Shown here piece after piece: positions 8,540 to 15,798 of a stretch of DNA of 64,000 nt. The position numbers and the translations under genes were made by a program. How positions within the stretch are numbered: the stretch's first letter is position 1; each line of letters starts with the position of its first letter. Origin of the DNA: Bradyrhizobium sp. Arg816 (GTDB lineage: Bacteria > Pseudomonadota > Alphaproteobacteria > Rhizobiales > Xanthobacteraceae); the NCBI RefSeq assembly GCF_029989365.1, contig NZ_JAPRAQ010000003.1:248001-312000 (forward strand). Direction: 5' to 3'. Below the pieces are notes generated by a model, which was given only the letters and a program-made list of their open reading frames with translations, did no database searches and had not been told where the DNA came from.

Positions 8540-9031
8540 ATGACCATTCAATCGAAATTGCTGTGTGCAGTGGCGTTGACGGGCTTTGCGGCGCTGATCG
8601 CGAGCGCGCCGGCGCAGGCGCTGACCTCGCAGGAGTGCAGCGCGAAATACCAGGCCGCCAAGAAGGACGGCTCGCTTGGCGCCACGAAGTGGAATGACTT
8701 CCGCAAGGCCCAGTGCGGTGCGGATGCGACGCCTGCCGCTGCGCCGACCGCCGCTGCTCCGGCTGCGCCCGCCGCTCCCGCCGAGCCGAAGCAGGCGAAG
8801 AAGGAGGCGGCCCCCGCTGCCGCGCCAACCCTGCCGGCCGGACCCGCGATCTATCCGAATGCGGTCGACCCGAAATACGCCAAGGAGACCGCCGGCAAGG
8901 CCCGCCTCCACACCTGCGTCGACCAGTACAACGCCAACAAGACCACCAACGGCAATGGCGGCATGAAGTGGATCGAGAAGGGCGGCGGCTATTACAGCGA
9001 GTGCAACAAGAAGCTGAAGGGCGCCGCCTGA
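8540..9031 (+). CDS. Small secreted protein with two cysteine modules
   Basis: This 163-residue protein has a signal peptide (about 1-28, ending APAQA). Two similar short modules follow: CSAKYQAAKKDG...WNDFRKAQC (about 33-60) and CVDQYNANK...WIEKGGGYYSECNKKL (about 130-160). They are joined by an Ala/Pro/Lys-rich linker. Each module has a first Cys, an aromatic residue, a Trp and a last Cys, which suggests an internal duplication and one disulfide per module. Function is unknown. The start has a strong AAGGAGGAGG ribosome-binding site. It resembles the divergent PsiF-like neighbour in composition. Confidence 0.82.
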   Translation: MTIQSKLLCAVALTGFAALIASAPAQALTSQECSAKYQAAKKDGSLGATKWNDFRKAQCGADATPAAAPTAAAPAAPAAPAEPKQAKKEAAPAAAPTLPAGPAIYPNAVDPKYAKETAGKARLHTCVDQYNANKTTNGNGGMKWIEKGGGYYSECNKKLKGAA

Positions 9032-9047
9032 GCTTCGACATGATGCG

Positions 9048-9072
9048 ATGGCCGGAGCAAAGCTCCGGCCAT
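9048..9072. terminator. Bidirectional hairpin between convergent genes
   Basis: ATGGCCGGAGC-AAA-GCTCCGGCCAT is a perfect 11-bp stem with a 3-base loop. It lies between the stop of the secreted protein (+) and the stop of the TetR gene (-), and its last base is the first base of the TetR stop codon. It has no long T-run, but the position and perfect symmetry support a shared terminator. Confidence 0.7.
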
Positions 9073-9620
9073 TAGCCCAACAGCTTCTCGGCCGACTTCG
9101 CCACCAGCTGCGAGCGCTTGCGCGGACCGCGCTCGACGAACAGCAAACTCTGGCCGAAGATGAAGCAATAGAACAGGAAGGCCTGCGCCTCGGCCGCCTC
9201 GGCCTCGAGGCCGGTCGCGCGATAGAGCTCGGCGACGTGCTTGAGCCGCGCCGCGTCCACGCTCGCGACCGCCGCGGCGGCGTTTTCGTCCGAGCGGGCC
9301 CATTGCCGGATCGCGAGCTCGATCGCCATGCCCTCCGGATTAAGCCGCTCGGAATAGAGCTGGATCACCGCCTTCAGCCGCTCGCGGGGCTCTTGCCCAT
9401 CGAGGCTTGTCTGCTGCGCGATTGACGCCGCACGTCCCTCGCGCCAGCGTTCCAGCATGGCATCGAGCAGCGCGGCACGGTCGGCGAAGCGGCGGTAGAA
9501 GCCGCCCTTGGTGACGCCGAGATTCTTGGCGAGCACCTCGACCCTGACACCCTCGACCCCCGAGCGGGCGAGCTCGGTAAACCCGGCCTCGACCCAGACA
9601 TCGCCCTTGCCGTCGCTCAT
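9072..9620 (-). CDS. TetR family transcriptional regulator
   Basis: This 182-residue protein has an N-terminal TetR HTH: GVEGVRVEVLAKNLGVTKGGFYRRFADRAAL (about 20-50) is the usual helix-turn-helix plus YRRF. The C-terminal half is a helical ligand pocket. It is divergent from two hot-dog thioesterase genes, and the intergenic region holds two copies of a GATACG...CGTATC palindrome. The likely job is repression of itself and of the thioesterases, relieved by an acyl-CoA or aromatic-CoA ligand; the ligand is an inference. Confidence 0.92.
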   Translation of the reverse strand: MSDGKGDVWVEAGFTELARSGVEGVRVEVLAKNLGVTKGGFYRRFADRAALLDAMLERWREGRAASIAQQTSLDGQEPRERLKAVIQLYSERLNPEGMAIELAIRQWARSDENAAAAVASVDAARLKHVAELYRATGLEAEAAEAQAFLFYCFIFGQSLLFVERGPRKRSQLVAKSAEKLLG

Positions 9621-9641
9621 GAAGAAAGCCTCACCGGTTCT

Positions 9642-9659
9642 TGATACGGTACCGTATTG
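9642..9659. promoter_or_regulatory. TetR operator copy 1
   Basis: TGATACGGTACCGTATTG contains the perfect 14-bp palindrome ATACGGTACCGTAT. It sits 22 bp upstream of the TetR start codon, where binding would block its promoter. It matches copy 2 apart from one outer arm base and one base of the 4-base centre. Confidence 0.8.
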
Positions 9660-9676
9660 CTAACGCGCGGAGGCGC

Positions 9677-9694
9677 TGATACGCTACCGTATCA
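9677..9694. promoter_or_regulatory. TetR operator copy 2
   Basis: TGATACG-CTAC-CGTATCA has perfect 7-bp arms and lies about 37 bp upstream of the first thioesterase start. Its centre is 35 bp from the centre of copy 1. The two sites together cover both divergent promoters. Confidence 0.8.
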
Positions 9695-9731
9695 ATGATC
9701 AGAGGGTGGAAAAACGGCAGGAGGAATGGCG

Positions 9732-10157
9732 ATGCAGGAGGCGACCTATCGCGGCACGGTCTATCCGTGGCAGTGCGATCATGTCGGCCACATGAACATC
9801 ATGTGGTATGTCGGCAAATTCGACGAGGCAAACTGGAATCTGTTCGCCCGCCTCGGGCTGACGCCGAGCTATCTGCGCTCTTCCGGCCGCGGCATGGCCG
9901 CCGTGCAGCAGAACATCACCTACAGGCGGGAGCTGCTTGCCGGCGACATCGTCGAGATCCGCAGCCATTTGCTGGAGGTCCGCGACAGGTCGATCCGTTT
10001 CCGGCATGACATGACCAATGCCGAGACCGGCGAGATCGCCGCGTTCTGCGACATCACCGGCGTGCACATGGACCGCAGCCAGCGGAAGTCGGCGCCGTTC
10101 ACGGATGCAATCCGCGCGGTCGCTCTGCAGCATCTTGCCGAGCCGGCCGGGGCCTGA
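9732..10157 (+). CDS. Acyl-CoA thioesterase (4HBT/FadM-like hot-dog fold)
   Basis: This 141-residue single hot-dog domain carries WQCDHVGHMNIMWYVGKFDEA near the N-terminus, the 4HBT-type active-site region with its conserved Asp and the GHMN turn before the long helix. Such enzymes hydrolyse acyl-CoA or aromatic-CoA thioesters. I set the start at 9732 because AGGAGG lies seven bases upstream; the ATG at 9726 is only one base from it. Only 3 bp separate it from a second hot-dog gene, and a TetR operator lies just upstream, so the two thioesterases form one regulated operon. Confidence 0.88.
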   Translation: MQEATYRGTVYPWQCDHVGHMNIMWYVGKFDEANWNLFARLGLTPSYLRSSGRGMAAVQQNITYRRELLAGDIVEIRSHLLEVRDRSIRFRHDMTNAETGEIAAFCDITGVHMDRSQRKSAPFTDAIRAVALQHLAEPAGA

Positions 10158-10160
10158 GCC

Positions 10161-10637
10161 ATGGCCACGTTCGAGCCGAAAAATCCGGGCTATCGCGCTG
10201 CCGCCATTGCCATGTTCGACGGCCAGCCGGCGATGCGCACGCTCGGCATCGTGATCGTCCGCCTCGCGCCCGGCGAGGTCGAATTGGCCATGCTGCATTC
10301 GGCGGCCTTCACGCAGCAGAACGGATTTGTCCATGCCGGCATCATCACGGCAGGCCTCGACAATGCCTGCGGCGTCGCCGCCTTCACCCTGATGCCGCGC
10401 GAGGCCGACATCCTGACCGTCGAGTTCAAGACCACGCTGCTGGCACCCGCTCGCGGCGCCCGCTTCGTCTTCAAGGCCGAGGTGGTCAAGCCCGGTCGCA
10501 CGTTGACCTTCTGCGAGGCGAGGGCCTTTGCCGAGCATGAGGGCAACACCACGCTGATCGCCACCATGACCGGGTCTCTGATGGCGATGCTGCCCCGCGC
10601 GGCGGCTTCGCCGGCGCCGGCGGCGATCCGCGCATAG
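10161..10637 (+). CDS. PaaI-type thioesterase (hot-dog fold)
   Basis: This 158-residue protein contains the PaaI signature: QQNGFVHAGIITAGLDNACGVAAF (about 53-76), with the HAGI turn followed by the central helix, and a C-terminal strand FCEARAFAEHEG. PaaI enzymes cleave phenylacetyl-CoA-type and other acyl-CoA esters. It follows the FadM-like thioesterase after a 3-bp gap and is almost certainly co-transcribed under the TetR operator. Two different hot-dog enzymes in one operon may act on different CoA esters of one pathway or form a detoxification pair; the substrate is unknown. Confidence 0.88.
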   Translation: MATFEPKNPGYRAAAIAMFDGQPAMRTLGIVIVRLAPGEVELAMLHSAAFTQQNGFVHAGIITAGLDNACGVAAFTLMPREADILTVEFKTTLLAPARGARFVFKAEVVKPGRTLTFCEARAFAEHEGNTTLIATMTGSLMAMLPRAAASPAPAAIRA

Positions 10638-10735
10638 CACGGCGATGACATCGCGCCCGCAACGCTCTATATGACGCGTAACAGGTCCCGGTCGCGAACC
10701 GTATTTGCAGCGATGGGACCGAAACGGGACGAGAT

Positions 10736-11395
10736 ATGGCTGGATTCAGGAACAAGGGCCTCGTGGCGACGCGGCGTGCGGCGCTGACGCTGATCGGGGC
10801 GGGTGCCCTTGCGGCAGGTCGGATCACCTCTGCGCGCGCGGCCGCCGCCGATGACGAGGTGCTGACCGAAGCCAAGGTGCTGCGCGACCCCGATGTTCCC
10901 GTTGCCGGTAATCCCGACGGCAACATCAGCATTATCGAATGGTCCGACTACAATTGTCCCTATTGCCGCAAGCTGGAGCCGGAGCTGCGCCAGGTCGTCC
11001 AGGACGACGGCAAGGTGAGGCTGGTGATGAAGGATTGGCCGATCCTCGGGCCGGTCTCGGTCACCGCGGCGCGGATCGCGCTCGCGGCGAAATTCCAGGA
11101 CAAATACCATCAGGCGCATGACGCCATGATGGGTGTCAGCTCGCGCCTGACGGAGCCGCGCATCAACGAGCTACTCGCGGCCGCCGGCGTCGACATGGAC
11201 CGCTTGAAGCGCGATCTCACCGACCGCGCCAAGGACATCGACGCCGTCCTCAAGCGCAACAACGAGCAGGCCGAAGCCTTCGGCTTCAGCGGTACCCCCT
11301 CCTTCATCGTTGGCAAGTACCGCGTACCGGGCGTGCTCAGCATGACCGAGTTCGAGCAGGTCATCGCCGATGCCCGCAAGGCCAAGATGAACTGA
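10736..11395 (+). CDS. DsbA family protein (periplasmic thiol oxidoreductase)
   Basis: This 219-residue protein has an N-terminal export signal with RRAALTLIGAGALAAG (about 13-28), possibly Tat type because of the RR pair, and then a DsbA-like thioredoxin domain. The active site is CPYC in SDYNCPYCRKLEPEL (around residue 78). GTPSFIVGKYRVPG supplies the cis-Pro loop. It resembles the Com1/ScsC-like group more than classical DsbA. Cleavage after ARA would release a soluble periplasmic oxidoreductase or isomerase. DsbB (6202-6744) is a candidate partner. It is a single gene followed by a hairpin terminator. Confidence 0.9.
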   Translation: MAGFRNKGLVATRRAALTLIGAGALAAGRITSARAAAADDEVLTEAKVLRDPDVPVAGNPDGNISIIEWSDYNCPYCRKLEPELRQVVQDDGKVRLVMKDWPILGPVSVTAARIALAAKFQDKYHQAHDAMMGVSSRLTEPRINELLAAAGVDMDRLKRDLTDRAKDIDAVLKRNNEQAEAFGFSGTPSFIVGKYRVPGVLSMTEFEQVIADARKAKMN

Positions 11396-11423
11396 CGCGA
11401 CCGGATCGATCGCCGTCAACGCA

Positions 11424-11454
11424 AAGGCGCCGCCGCGGACCCGCGACGGCGCCT
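11424..11454. terminator. Hairpin terminator between convergent genes
   Basis: AAGGCGCCG-CCGCG...CGCG-A-CGGCGCCTT forms a stem of about 14 bp, preceded by AA and followed by TTGTTC. It lies between the DsbA-like gene (+) and the small membrane protein (-) and would work in both directions. Confidence 0.75.
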
Positions 11455-11473
11455 TGTTCGTGATACGGCGTCG

Positions 11474-11680
11474 TTATTTCGACGAGATGCGGACCCAGTC
11501 CTTGTGCGTGCGATCGCGTAGCGCATCCCAATCGGCCTTGGCGACGTCCCAGTTCACGATGGTGCGGTTGGTCGTCGCGACCTCGCCATTGGCGACCGAC
11601 GACGTCTGCATGGAATCATAGACGTACACGCCGCAACCGAGCAGCAGCGCGCCCAAAATCATTCCGAAAAACGTCTGCAT
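11474..11680 (-). CDS. Small single-pass membrane protein
   Basis: This 68-residue protein begins with a hydrophobic segment (residues 4-22) followed by a polar tail with several Trp and charged residues (NWDVAKADWDALRDRTHKDW). The tail probably lies in the periplasm. The start ATG follows GGAGGTT on the coding strand. I do not recognise a named family; the composition and ribosome-binding site support a real gene. It stands between a terminator hairpin and the esterase gene. Confidence 0.7.
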   Translation of the reverse strand: MQTFFGMILGALLLGCGVYVYDSMQTSSVANGEVATTNRTIVNWDVAKADWDALRDRTHKDWVRISSK

Positions 11681-11762
11681 CTGCGAACCTCCGGTGACGG
11701 GCGATAACGTCGGCCCGGAGTGATGGTTCCGCGGCAGTACGGCGCAGGTAAGGACGACTCGT

Positions 11763-12833
11763 TCATCCGCCGTTCAGCCACTCCAGCAGCTCCGCGTTGA
11801 TCTCGCGCGGATAGGTGTGGCTGAGATCGTCGATCTCGCGATAGGTGACGTCGGCGCCGGCGGCGGAGAGGGCTGCCTGCGTCTGACGCGCGGTCTGTAC
11901 CGGAAACATCCAGTCGAGCTTGCCGTGGGTGATGAAGATCGGCAGTCCCTGCAGGCGCGCGGCGTCCGCCATCTCCGCCATCAGCGGATGGAAGGTCGCC
12001 GACACCGGCGCGAGATGCGTGAAGGGCGAGGCGCCGTCGAGCCCGGTGACGTAGCAGAAGGTGCCGCCGTCACTCATGCCGGTCAGCAGCAGGCGCGAGG
12101 CGTCGATCGCCCAGCGGCTGCGCACCGTGTCGAGAATGCGCATGAGGTTCGGCGTGTCGCTATCGTCGCCCATCAGCGCCCATGTCGGGCCGGTCGCGGT
12201 CGGCGCCACCAGGATCGCGCCAACGCTGCGGGCGTCGCGGAGCCAACTCCAGAGAAAACCGCGGCCGTTGCCGCTGCCGCCATGCAGCGCCATCACCAGC
12301 GGCATGGCGCGCTCCGGCGAATAATATTCTGGCACATAGACCGAGAAGCCGCCGCGGCTGCCGGGCTCGTTGTGGTCGTGGAAGATGCCGGTGTGTTCGC
12401 CCGCGCCGGCTTCCAGCCGCACCAGCAGGTCGTCATTCTCGCGATTGGCAGCGTTGAGGAAGAAGCTGCTCACCGGCGGAAACTGGGTCGACAGCGGATA
12501 CAGCGCTTCCTGCGCACGAGGCAGATGGCGCAGCGCGCGGAAGACTGCGACGAGATCGCCATTGCCACGCTCGACCTCGCGTATGCCGGCAAAGGCGGCG
12601 AGCGTCTCGTTGCAGGCGCGGTCGAGCCGCTCGCGCAGCCCGGTGAACGGCTCGGGCCAGGCGCCGATCGCAGCGTATGCCGCTTGCAGCGCCTCGTCGG
12701 GCGTGCCGATCGCATTCATCACCGAGGCAAAGGCCGGCGGATGCAGGTTTCGCTGGAAGAAGCCGAGTGCTTCCAGCGCGTTGAGCAGCGGCGGCAGCAC
12801 GGTCACGATGTCGTCAACGACGGCCTCGGTCAT
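11763..12833 (-). CDS. Alpha/beta hydrolase (phospholipase/carboxylesterase type)
   Basis: This 356-residue protein has a helical N-terminal region (about 1-150) and a C-terminal alpha/beta-hydrolase domain. The domain shows the oxyanion segment MALHGGSGNGRGF, the nucleophile elbow GMSDGGTF, and ITHGKLDWMFPV with a probable catalytic Asp, followed by DLSHTYP with the His. This pattern is near that of PHB-depolymerase/LpqC and serine carboxylesterases. There is no signal peptide, so it acts in the cytoplasm. It lies 29 bp downstream of the triad-less protease gene on the same strand, so the two are likely co-expressed. Confidence 0.85.
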   Translation of the reverse strand: MTEAVVDDIVTVLPPLLNALEALGFFQRNLHPPAFASVMNAIGTPDEALQAAYAAIGAWPEPFTGLRERLDRACNETLAAFAGIREVERGNGDLVAVFRALRHLPRAQEALYPLSTQFPPVSSFFLNAANRENDDLLVRLEAGAGEHTGIFHDHNEPGSRGGFSVYVPEYYSPERAMPLVMALHGGSGNGRGFLWSWLRDARSVGAILVAPTATGPTWALMGDDSDTPNLMRILDTVRSRWAIDASRLLLTGMSDGGTFCYVTGLDGASPFTHLAPVSATFHPLMAEMADAARLQGLPIFITHGKLDWMFPVQTARQTQAALSAAGADVTYREIDDLSHTYPREINAELLEWLNGG

Positions 12834-12862
12834 CGCCGCTTCCTTGCGTCGGTTCGGTGGTG

Positions 12863-13834
12863 TCAGTGCAGCTTCGGCGCCTTGAGCAGCTTGAAGCGAT
12901 CGGTTGAGGTCACCGTGACGTCGAAGGTGACGCCTTCATGATGCACGGTCAGCGGCACGTCGACGCCGGCAGCGCCCAGCGCCCACATCTTCTTGTAGAA
13001 GGCGGTCTGGCTCGTCACCTCCTCGCCGTCCACCGCAAGGATGACATCGCCGGTCTTCAGCTCGGCGCGTGCGGCCGGGCCGTTGGCGGAGATCCCGATC
13101 ACCACCAGGCGGTTGTCGATCTCGGTCGAATAGAGCCCGAGCCAGGGGCGCGACGGCTTATTGACGCGACCGAATTTGCGCAGATCGTCGAGCACCGGCT
13201 TCAACAGGTCGATCGGCACAATCATGTTGACGTGCTCGGCCTTGCCGTCGCGTTCGCGCTCCAGCTGGAGCGAGCCGATACCGATCAGCTCCCCGCGCTC
13301 ATTGAGCAGCGCTGTGCCGCCCCAGTTCGGATGCGCGGGATAGGTGAATACCGCTTCGTCCAGCAGATATTCCCAATAGCCGGCGAATTCCTGCTTGGCT
13401 ACGATCTGGCTCGCGACCGATCGGGTGCGGCCGCCGGCGCCGCCGACTACGACGCGGTCGCCGACCCTTGTTTTCGCCGAGTTGCCGAGCGGCAAGGGTT
13501 CGACGTCGAGGTGACCGAGCGCCTGCACGAGGCCGAAGCCGGAGACGGAATCGAAACCGAGCGCATGCCCCTCGACGACGCGCCCGTCGGCGAGATGCAG
13601 CCACACCGATTCCGCCTCGGTAATGAGGTAGCCGATGGTGAGCACCAGCCCGTTGTCGATCACGACGCCGTTGCCGGCGCGTTCGGTGCCCAGCGTTTCG
13701 GCACTGAAGGCATCGGGCGGGATGATGGCGTGCAGGCCGACGACGGACCCGAGCGAGCGGTCGAGATCGAAACCGTAATCGCTCGCGCGCGGCTGATTGG
13801 CCGGCGGCACTCTCCATTCGGTCAGGGCGGGCAT
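12863..13834 (-). CDS. Trypsin-fold/PDZ protein lacking the catalytic triad (HtrA-like pseudoprotease)
   Basis: This 323-residue protein follows the HtrA plan: a chymotrypsin-like double barrel (about 30-215) and a PDZ domain (about 230-310, with GPAARAELKTGDVILAVDGEEV). The catalytic positions are not conserved. The usual TNxHVV is TIGYLI, so His is replaced. The DLAxLK region is GFGLVQA, without the Asp. The GNSGGPL site is PNWGGTAL, with Trp where Ser should be. No signal peptide is visible. It may bind peptides or act as a scaffold in the cytoplasm. The start at 13834 follows AGGAG. The esterase gene follows 29 bp downstream. Confidence 0.85.
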   Translation of the reverse strand: MPALTEWRVPPANQPRASDYGFDLDRSLGSVVGLHAIIPPDAFSAETLGTERAGNGVVIDNGLVLTIGYLITEAESVWLHLADGRVVEGHALGFDSVSGFGLVQALGHLDVEPLPLGNSAKTRVGDRVVVGGAGGRTRSVASQIVAKQEFAGYWEYLLDEAVFTYPAHPNWGGTALLNERGELIGIGSLQLERERDGKAEHVNMIVPIDLLKPVLDDLRKFGRVNKPSRPWLGLYSTEIDNRLVVIGISANGPAARAELKTGDVILAVDGEEVTSQTAFYKKMWALGAAGVDVPLTVHHEGVTFDVTVTSTDRFKLLKAPKLH

Positions 13835-14119
13835 GGAGTTCTCCTGGCTGAGAGCATTGCTCCGCCGTGGCTGGCGGAACGACGCGCGAAGCACTCATAA
13901 TTTAGGCTGGAGGAGGCCGTCTTGAAAGCCTCGTTCCCAACTATTCCGGAGATCGCCGCGTGAAATCTTCGACAGGCACAGGAACGCCCGCATAGGTGGC
14001 AAGCGCCCGCGCGATCCGGCACCGGCCGCATGGCTGCTGTCCCGCGACGTGCTAGGCGGGGTGCAATGAAGCTGCTAACCATTGCCGCTTCGTTTGACCA
14101 AGAGATCACGGACCGAAGC

Positions 14120-15538
14120 ATGGATAACCGCAGCGACATCTGGCGTGGCGTCGACACGATCAAGGCGCGTTTCATCGACCTCAGCGACAGGGTCTGGGGC
14201 ATGCCCGAGGTGTGCTACACCGAGGCGCGGTCCGCCGCCGAGCATCTCGCCGAGCTGCGCCACCAGGGTTTCCGTATCACCGAGAAGGTCGCGGGCATCC
14301 CCACTGCGGTGATGGGCGAGTGGGGTGAGGGCGGTCCGGTCATCGCCTTCATGGGTGAATATGACGCGCTGCCGGGCCTCAGCCAGGAGGCCGGCGTCGC
14401 CGAGCACCGTCCGGTCGAGACCGGCGGCCACGGCCATGGTTGCGGCCACAATCTGCTTGGTTCCGCGGCGCTGCTCGCCGCGACCGCGATGAAGGACTGG
14501 CTCGCCGAGAACAAGGTGCCCGGCCGCGTGCGCTATTACGGTTGTCCGGCGGAAGAGGGCGGCGCAGCCAAGGCCTTCATGGTGCGCTCGGGCGCGTTTG
14601 AAGACGCCGACATCGCCATCACCTGGCATCCGCACAGCTTCTGGGAAGTCGCCGTGACGCCGTCGCTCGCCAACACCCGCGCGGATTTCATCTTCACCGG
14701 TCGCACCTCGCATGCGGCGGCCTCGCCGCATCTCGGCCGCTCCGCGCTCGACGCGGTGGAGCTGATGAATGTCGGCGTGAACTACATGCGCGAGCACATG
14801 CCGAGCGACGCGCGCGTGCATTACGCCCTGCTCGACACCGGCGGCATCGCCCCCAACGTGGTGCAGGCGCATGCGCGCGTACGCTATTCGATCCGCGCCC
14901 GCGATCTGCCCGGCATGAACGAGCTGGTCGGACGCGTCAGCAAGATCGCAGAAGGCGCGGCCTTGATGACCGAGACCAAGGTCGAGATGAAGATCATCTC
15001 TGCCGTCTCCAACATCCTGCCGAACACGCCGCTGGAGCAGGCGCTGCATCGGGTGATGGAAGATCTCGGACCGCCGCATTTCGACGACGCCGACAAGGGC
15101 TTTGCCAGCCAGATCCGCGCGACGCTGACCGACAAGGACATCGCGTCGGTCTATTATGCGATCGGTATGGAGCCGACCGACCGGCCGCTGGCCGACTTCC
15201 TGGTGCCGCTCGATGCCAAGCGCAACCCGCTGGTCGGCTCGACCGACGTCGGCGACGTGAGCTGGGTGGTGCCGACCGTGCAGGTTCACGCACCCACGGT
15301 TGCAATCGGCACGCCGTTCCACACCTGGCAGGTGGTGGCGCAGGGCAAGAGCGGACACGCTCATAAGGCCATGGTGCAGGCGGCCAAGGCGATGGCCGGG
15401 ATCGGCATCAAGGCGTTGACGGATCCGGAGCTGATCAAGGCCGCGAAAGCGGATTTGCAGAAGCGGACCGCCAAGACACCTTATGTCTGTCCGCTGCCGG
15501 ACCACGTCGCGCCGCCGCTGACCATGTCCGTGGCGTAG
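14120..15538 (+). CDS. M20 family amidohydrolase (AbgB-like)
   Basis: This 472-residue cytoplasmic enzyme has M20 metal-ligand motifs: GGHGHGCGHNLLGSA, CPAEEGG with the catalytic Glu pair, TWHPHSFWE, and a C-terminal GTPFHTWQ. SHAAASPHLGRSALDAVELM marks the dimerisation domain. Length and motifs fit the AbgB subgroup, which cleaves p-aminobenzoyl-glutamate or similar N-acyl amino acids. The chosen start (MDNRSDIW) matches the usual family N-terminus; ATGs at 14030 and 14066 would extend it. The peptide ABC importer follows downstream on the same strand, so imported amides or dipeptides are likely substrates. Confidence 0.88.
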   Translation: MDNRSDIWRGVDTIKARFIDLSDRVWGMPEVCYTEARSAAEHLAELRHQGFRITEKVAGIPTAVMGEWGEGGPVIAFMGEYDALPGLSQEAGVAEHRPVETGGHGHGCGHNLLGSAALLAATAMKDWLAENKVPGRVRYYGCPAEEGGAAKAFMVRSGAFEDADIAITWHPHSFWEVAVTPSLANTRADFIFTGRTSHAAASPHLGRSALDAVELMNVGVNYMREHMPSDARVHYALLDTGGIAPNVVQAHARVRYSIRARDLPGMNELVGRVSKIAEGAALMTETKVEMKIISAVSNILPNTPLEQALHRVMEDLGPPHFDDADKGFASQIRATLTDKDIASVYYAIGMEPTDRPLADFLVPLDAKRNPLVGSTDVGDVSWVVPTVQVHAPTVAIGTPFHTWQVVAQGKSGHAHKAMVQAAKAMAGIGIKALTDPELIKAAKADLQKRTAKTPYVCPLPDHVAPPLTMSVA

Positions 15539-15798
15539 AATTTCGTCTCGATACTTCGTCTGATCCGGCGAACAAATTTTTCGCAGTGCAACGTGGATTT
15601 CGGCGCGTTTTGACGCCGGATTGCCGAACGCTTGGGCTGCGGAACGCGGTTTTGCCCAACGGGCAGCCAAAACACCGTTTGCATACACACGGTCGCAGTT
15701 GACGCGCGGCCTATTCGGTGTGCCATCTACCGCCAGCAAAACCCGGCGGCCGCGGTGCGGCTGCCTGCATCCATACGGGAACCAGACGGGGGACAACC

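Noticed and set aside
15590..15690. Possible terminator after the amidohydrolase
   Set aside because: GGTTTTGCCC...GGGCAGCCAAAAC forms only a bulged stem without a T-run, too weak to call.
14075..15796. 573-codon minus-strand ORF across the M20 amidohydrolase
   Set aside because: It mirrors a real gene with clear metal-binding motifs. Its own translation is Arg/His/Val-rich without any domain, as expected for antisense frames in GC-rich DNA.
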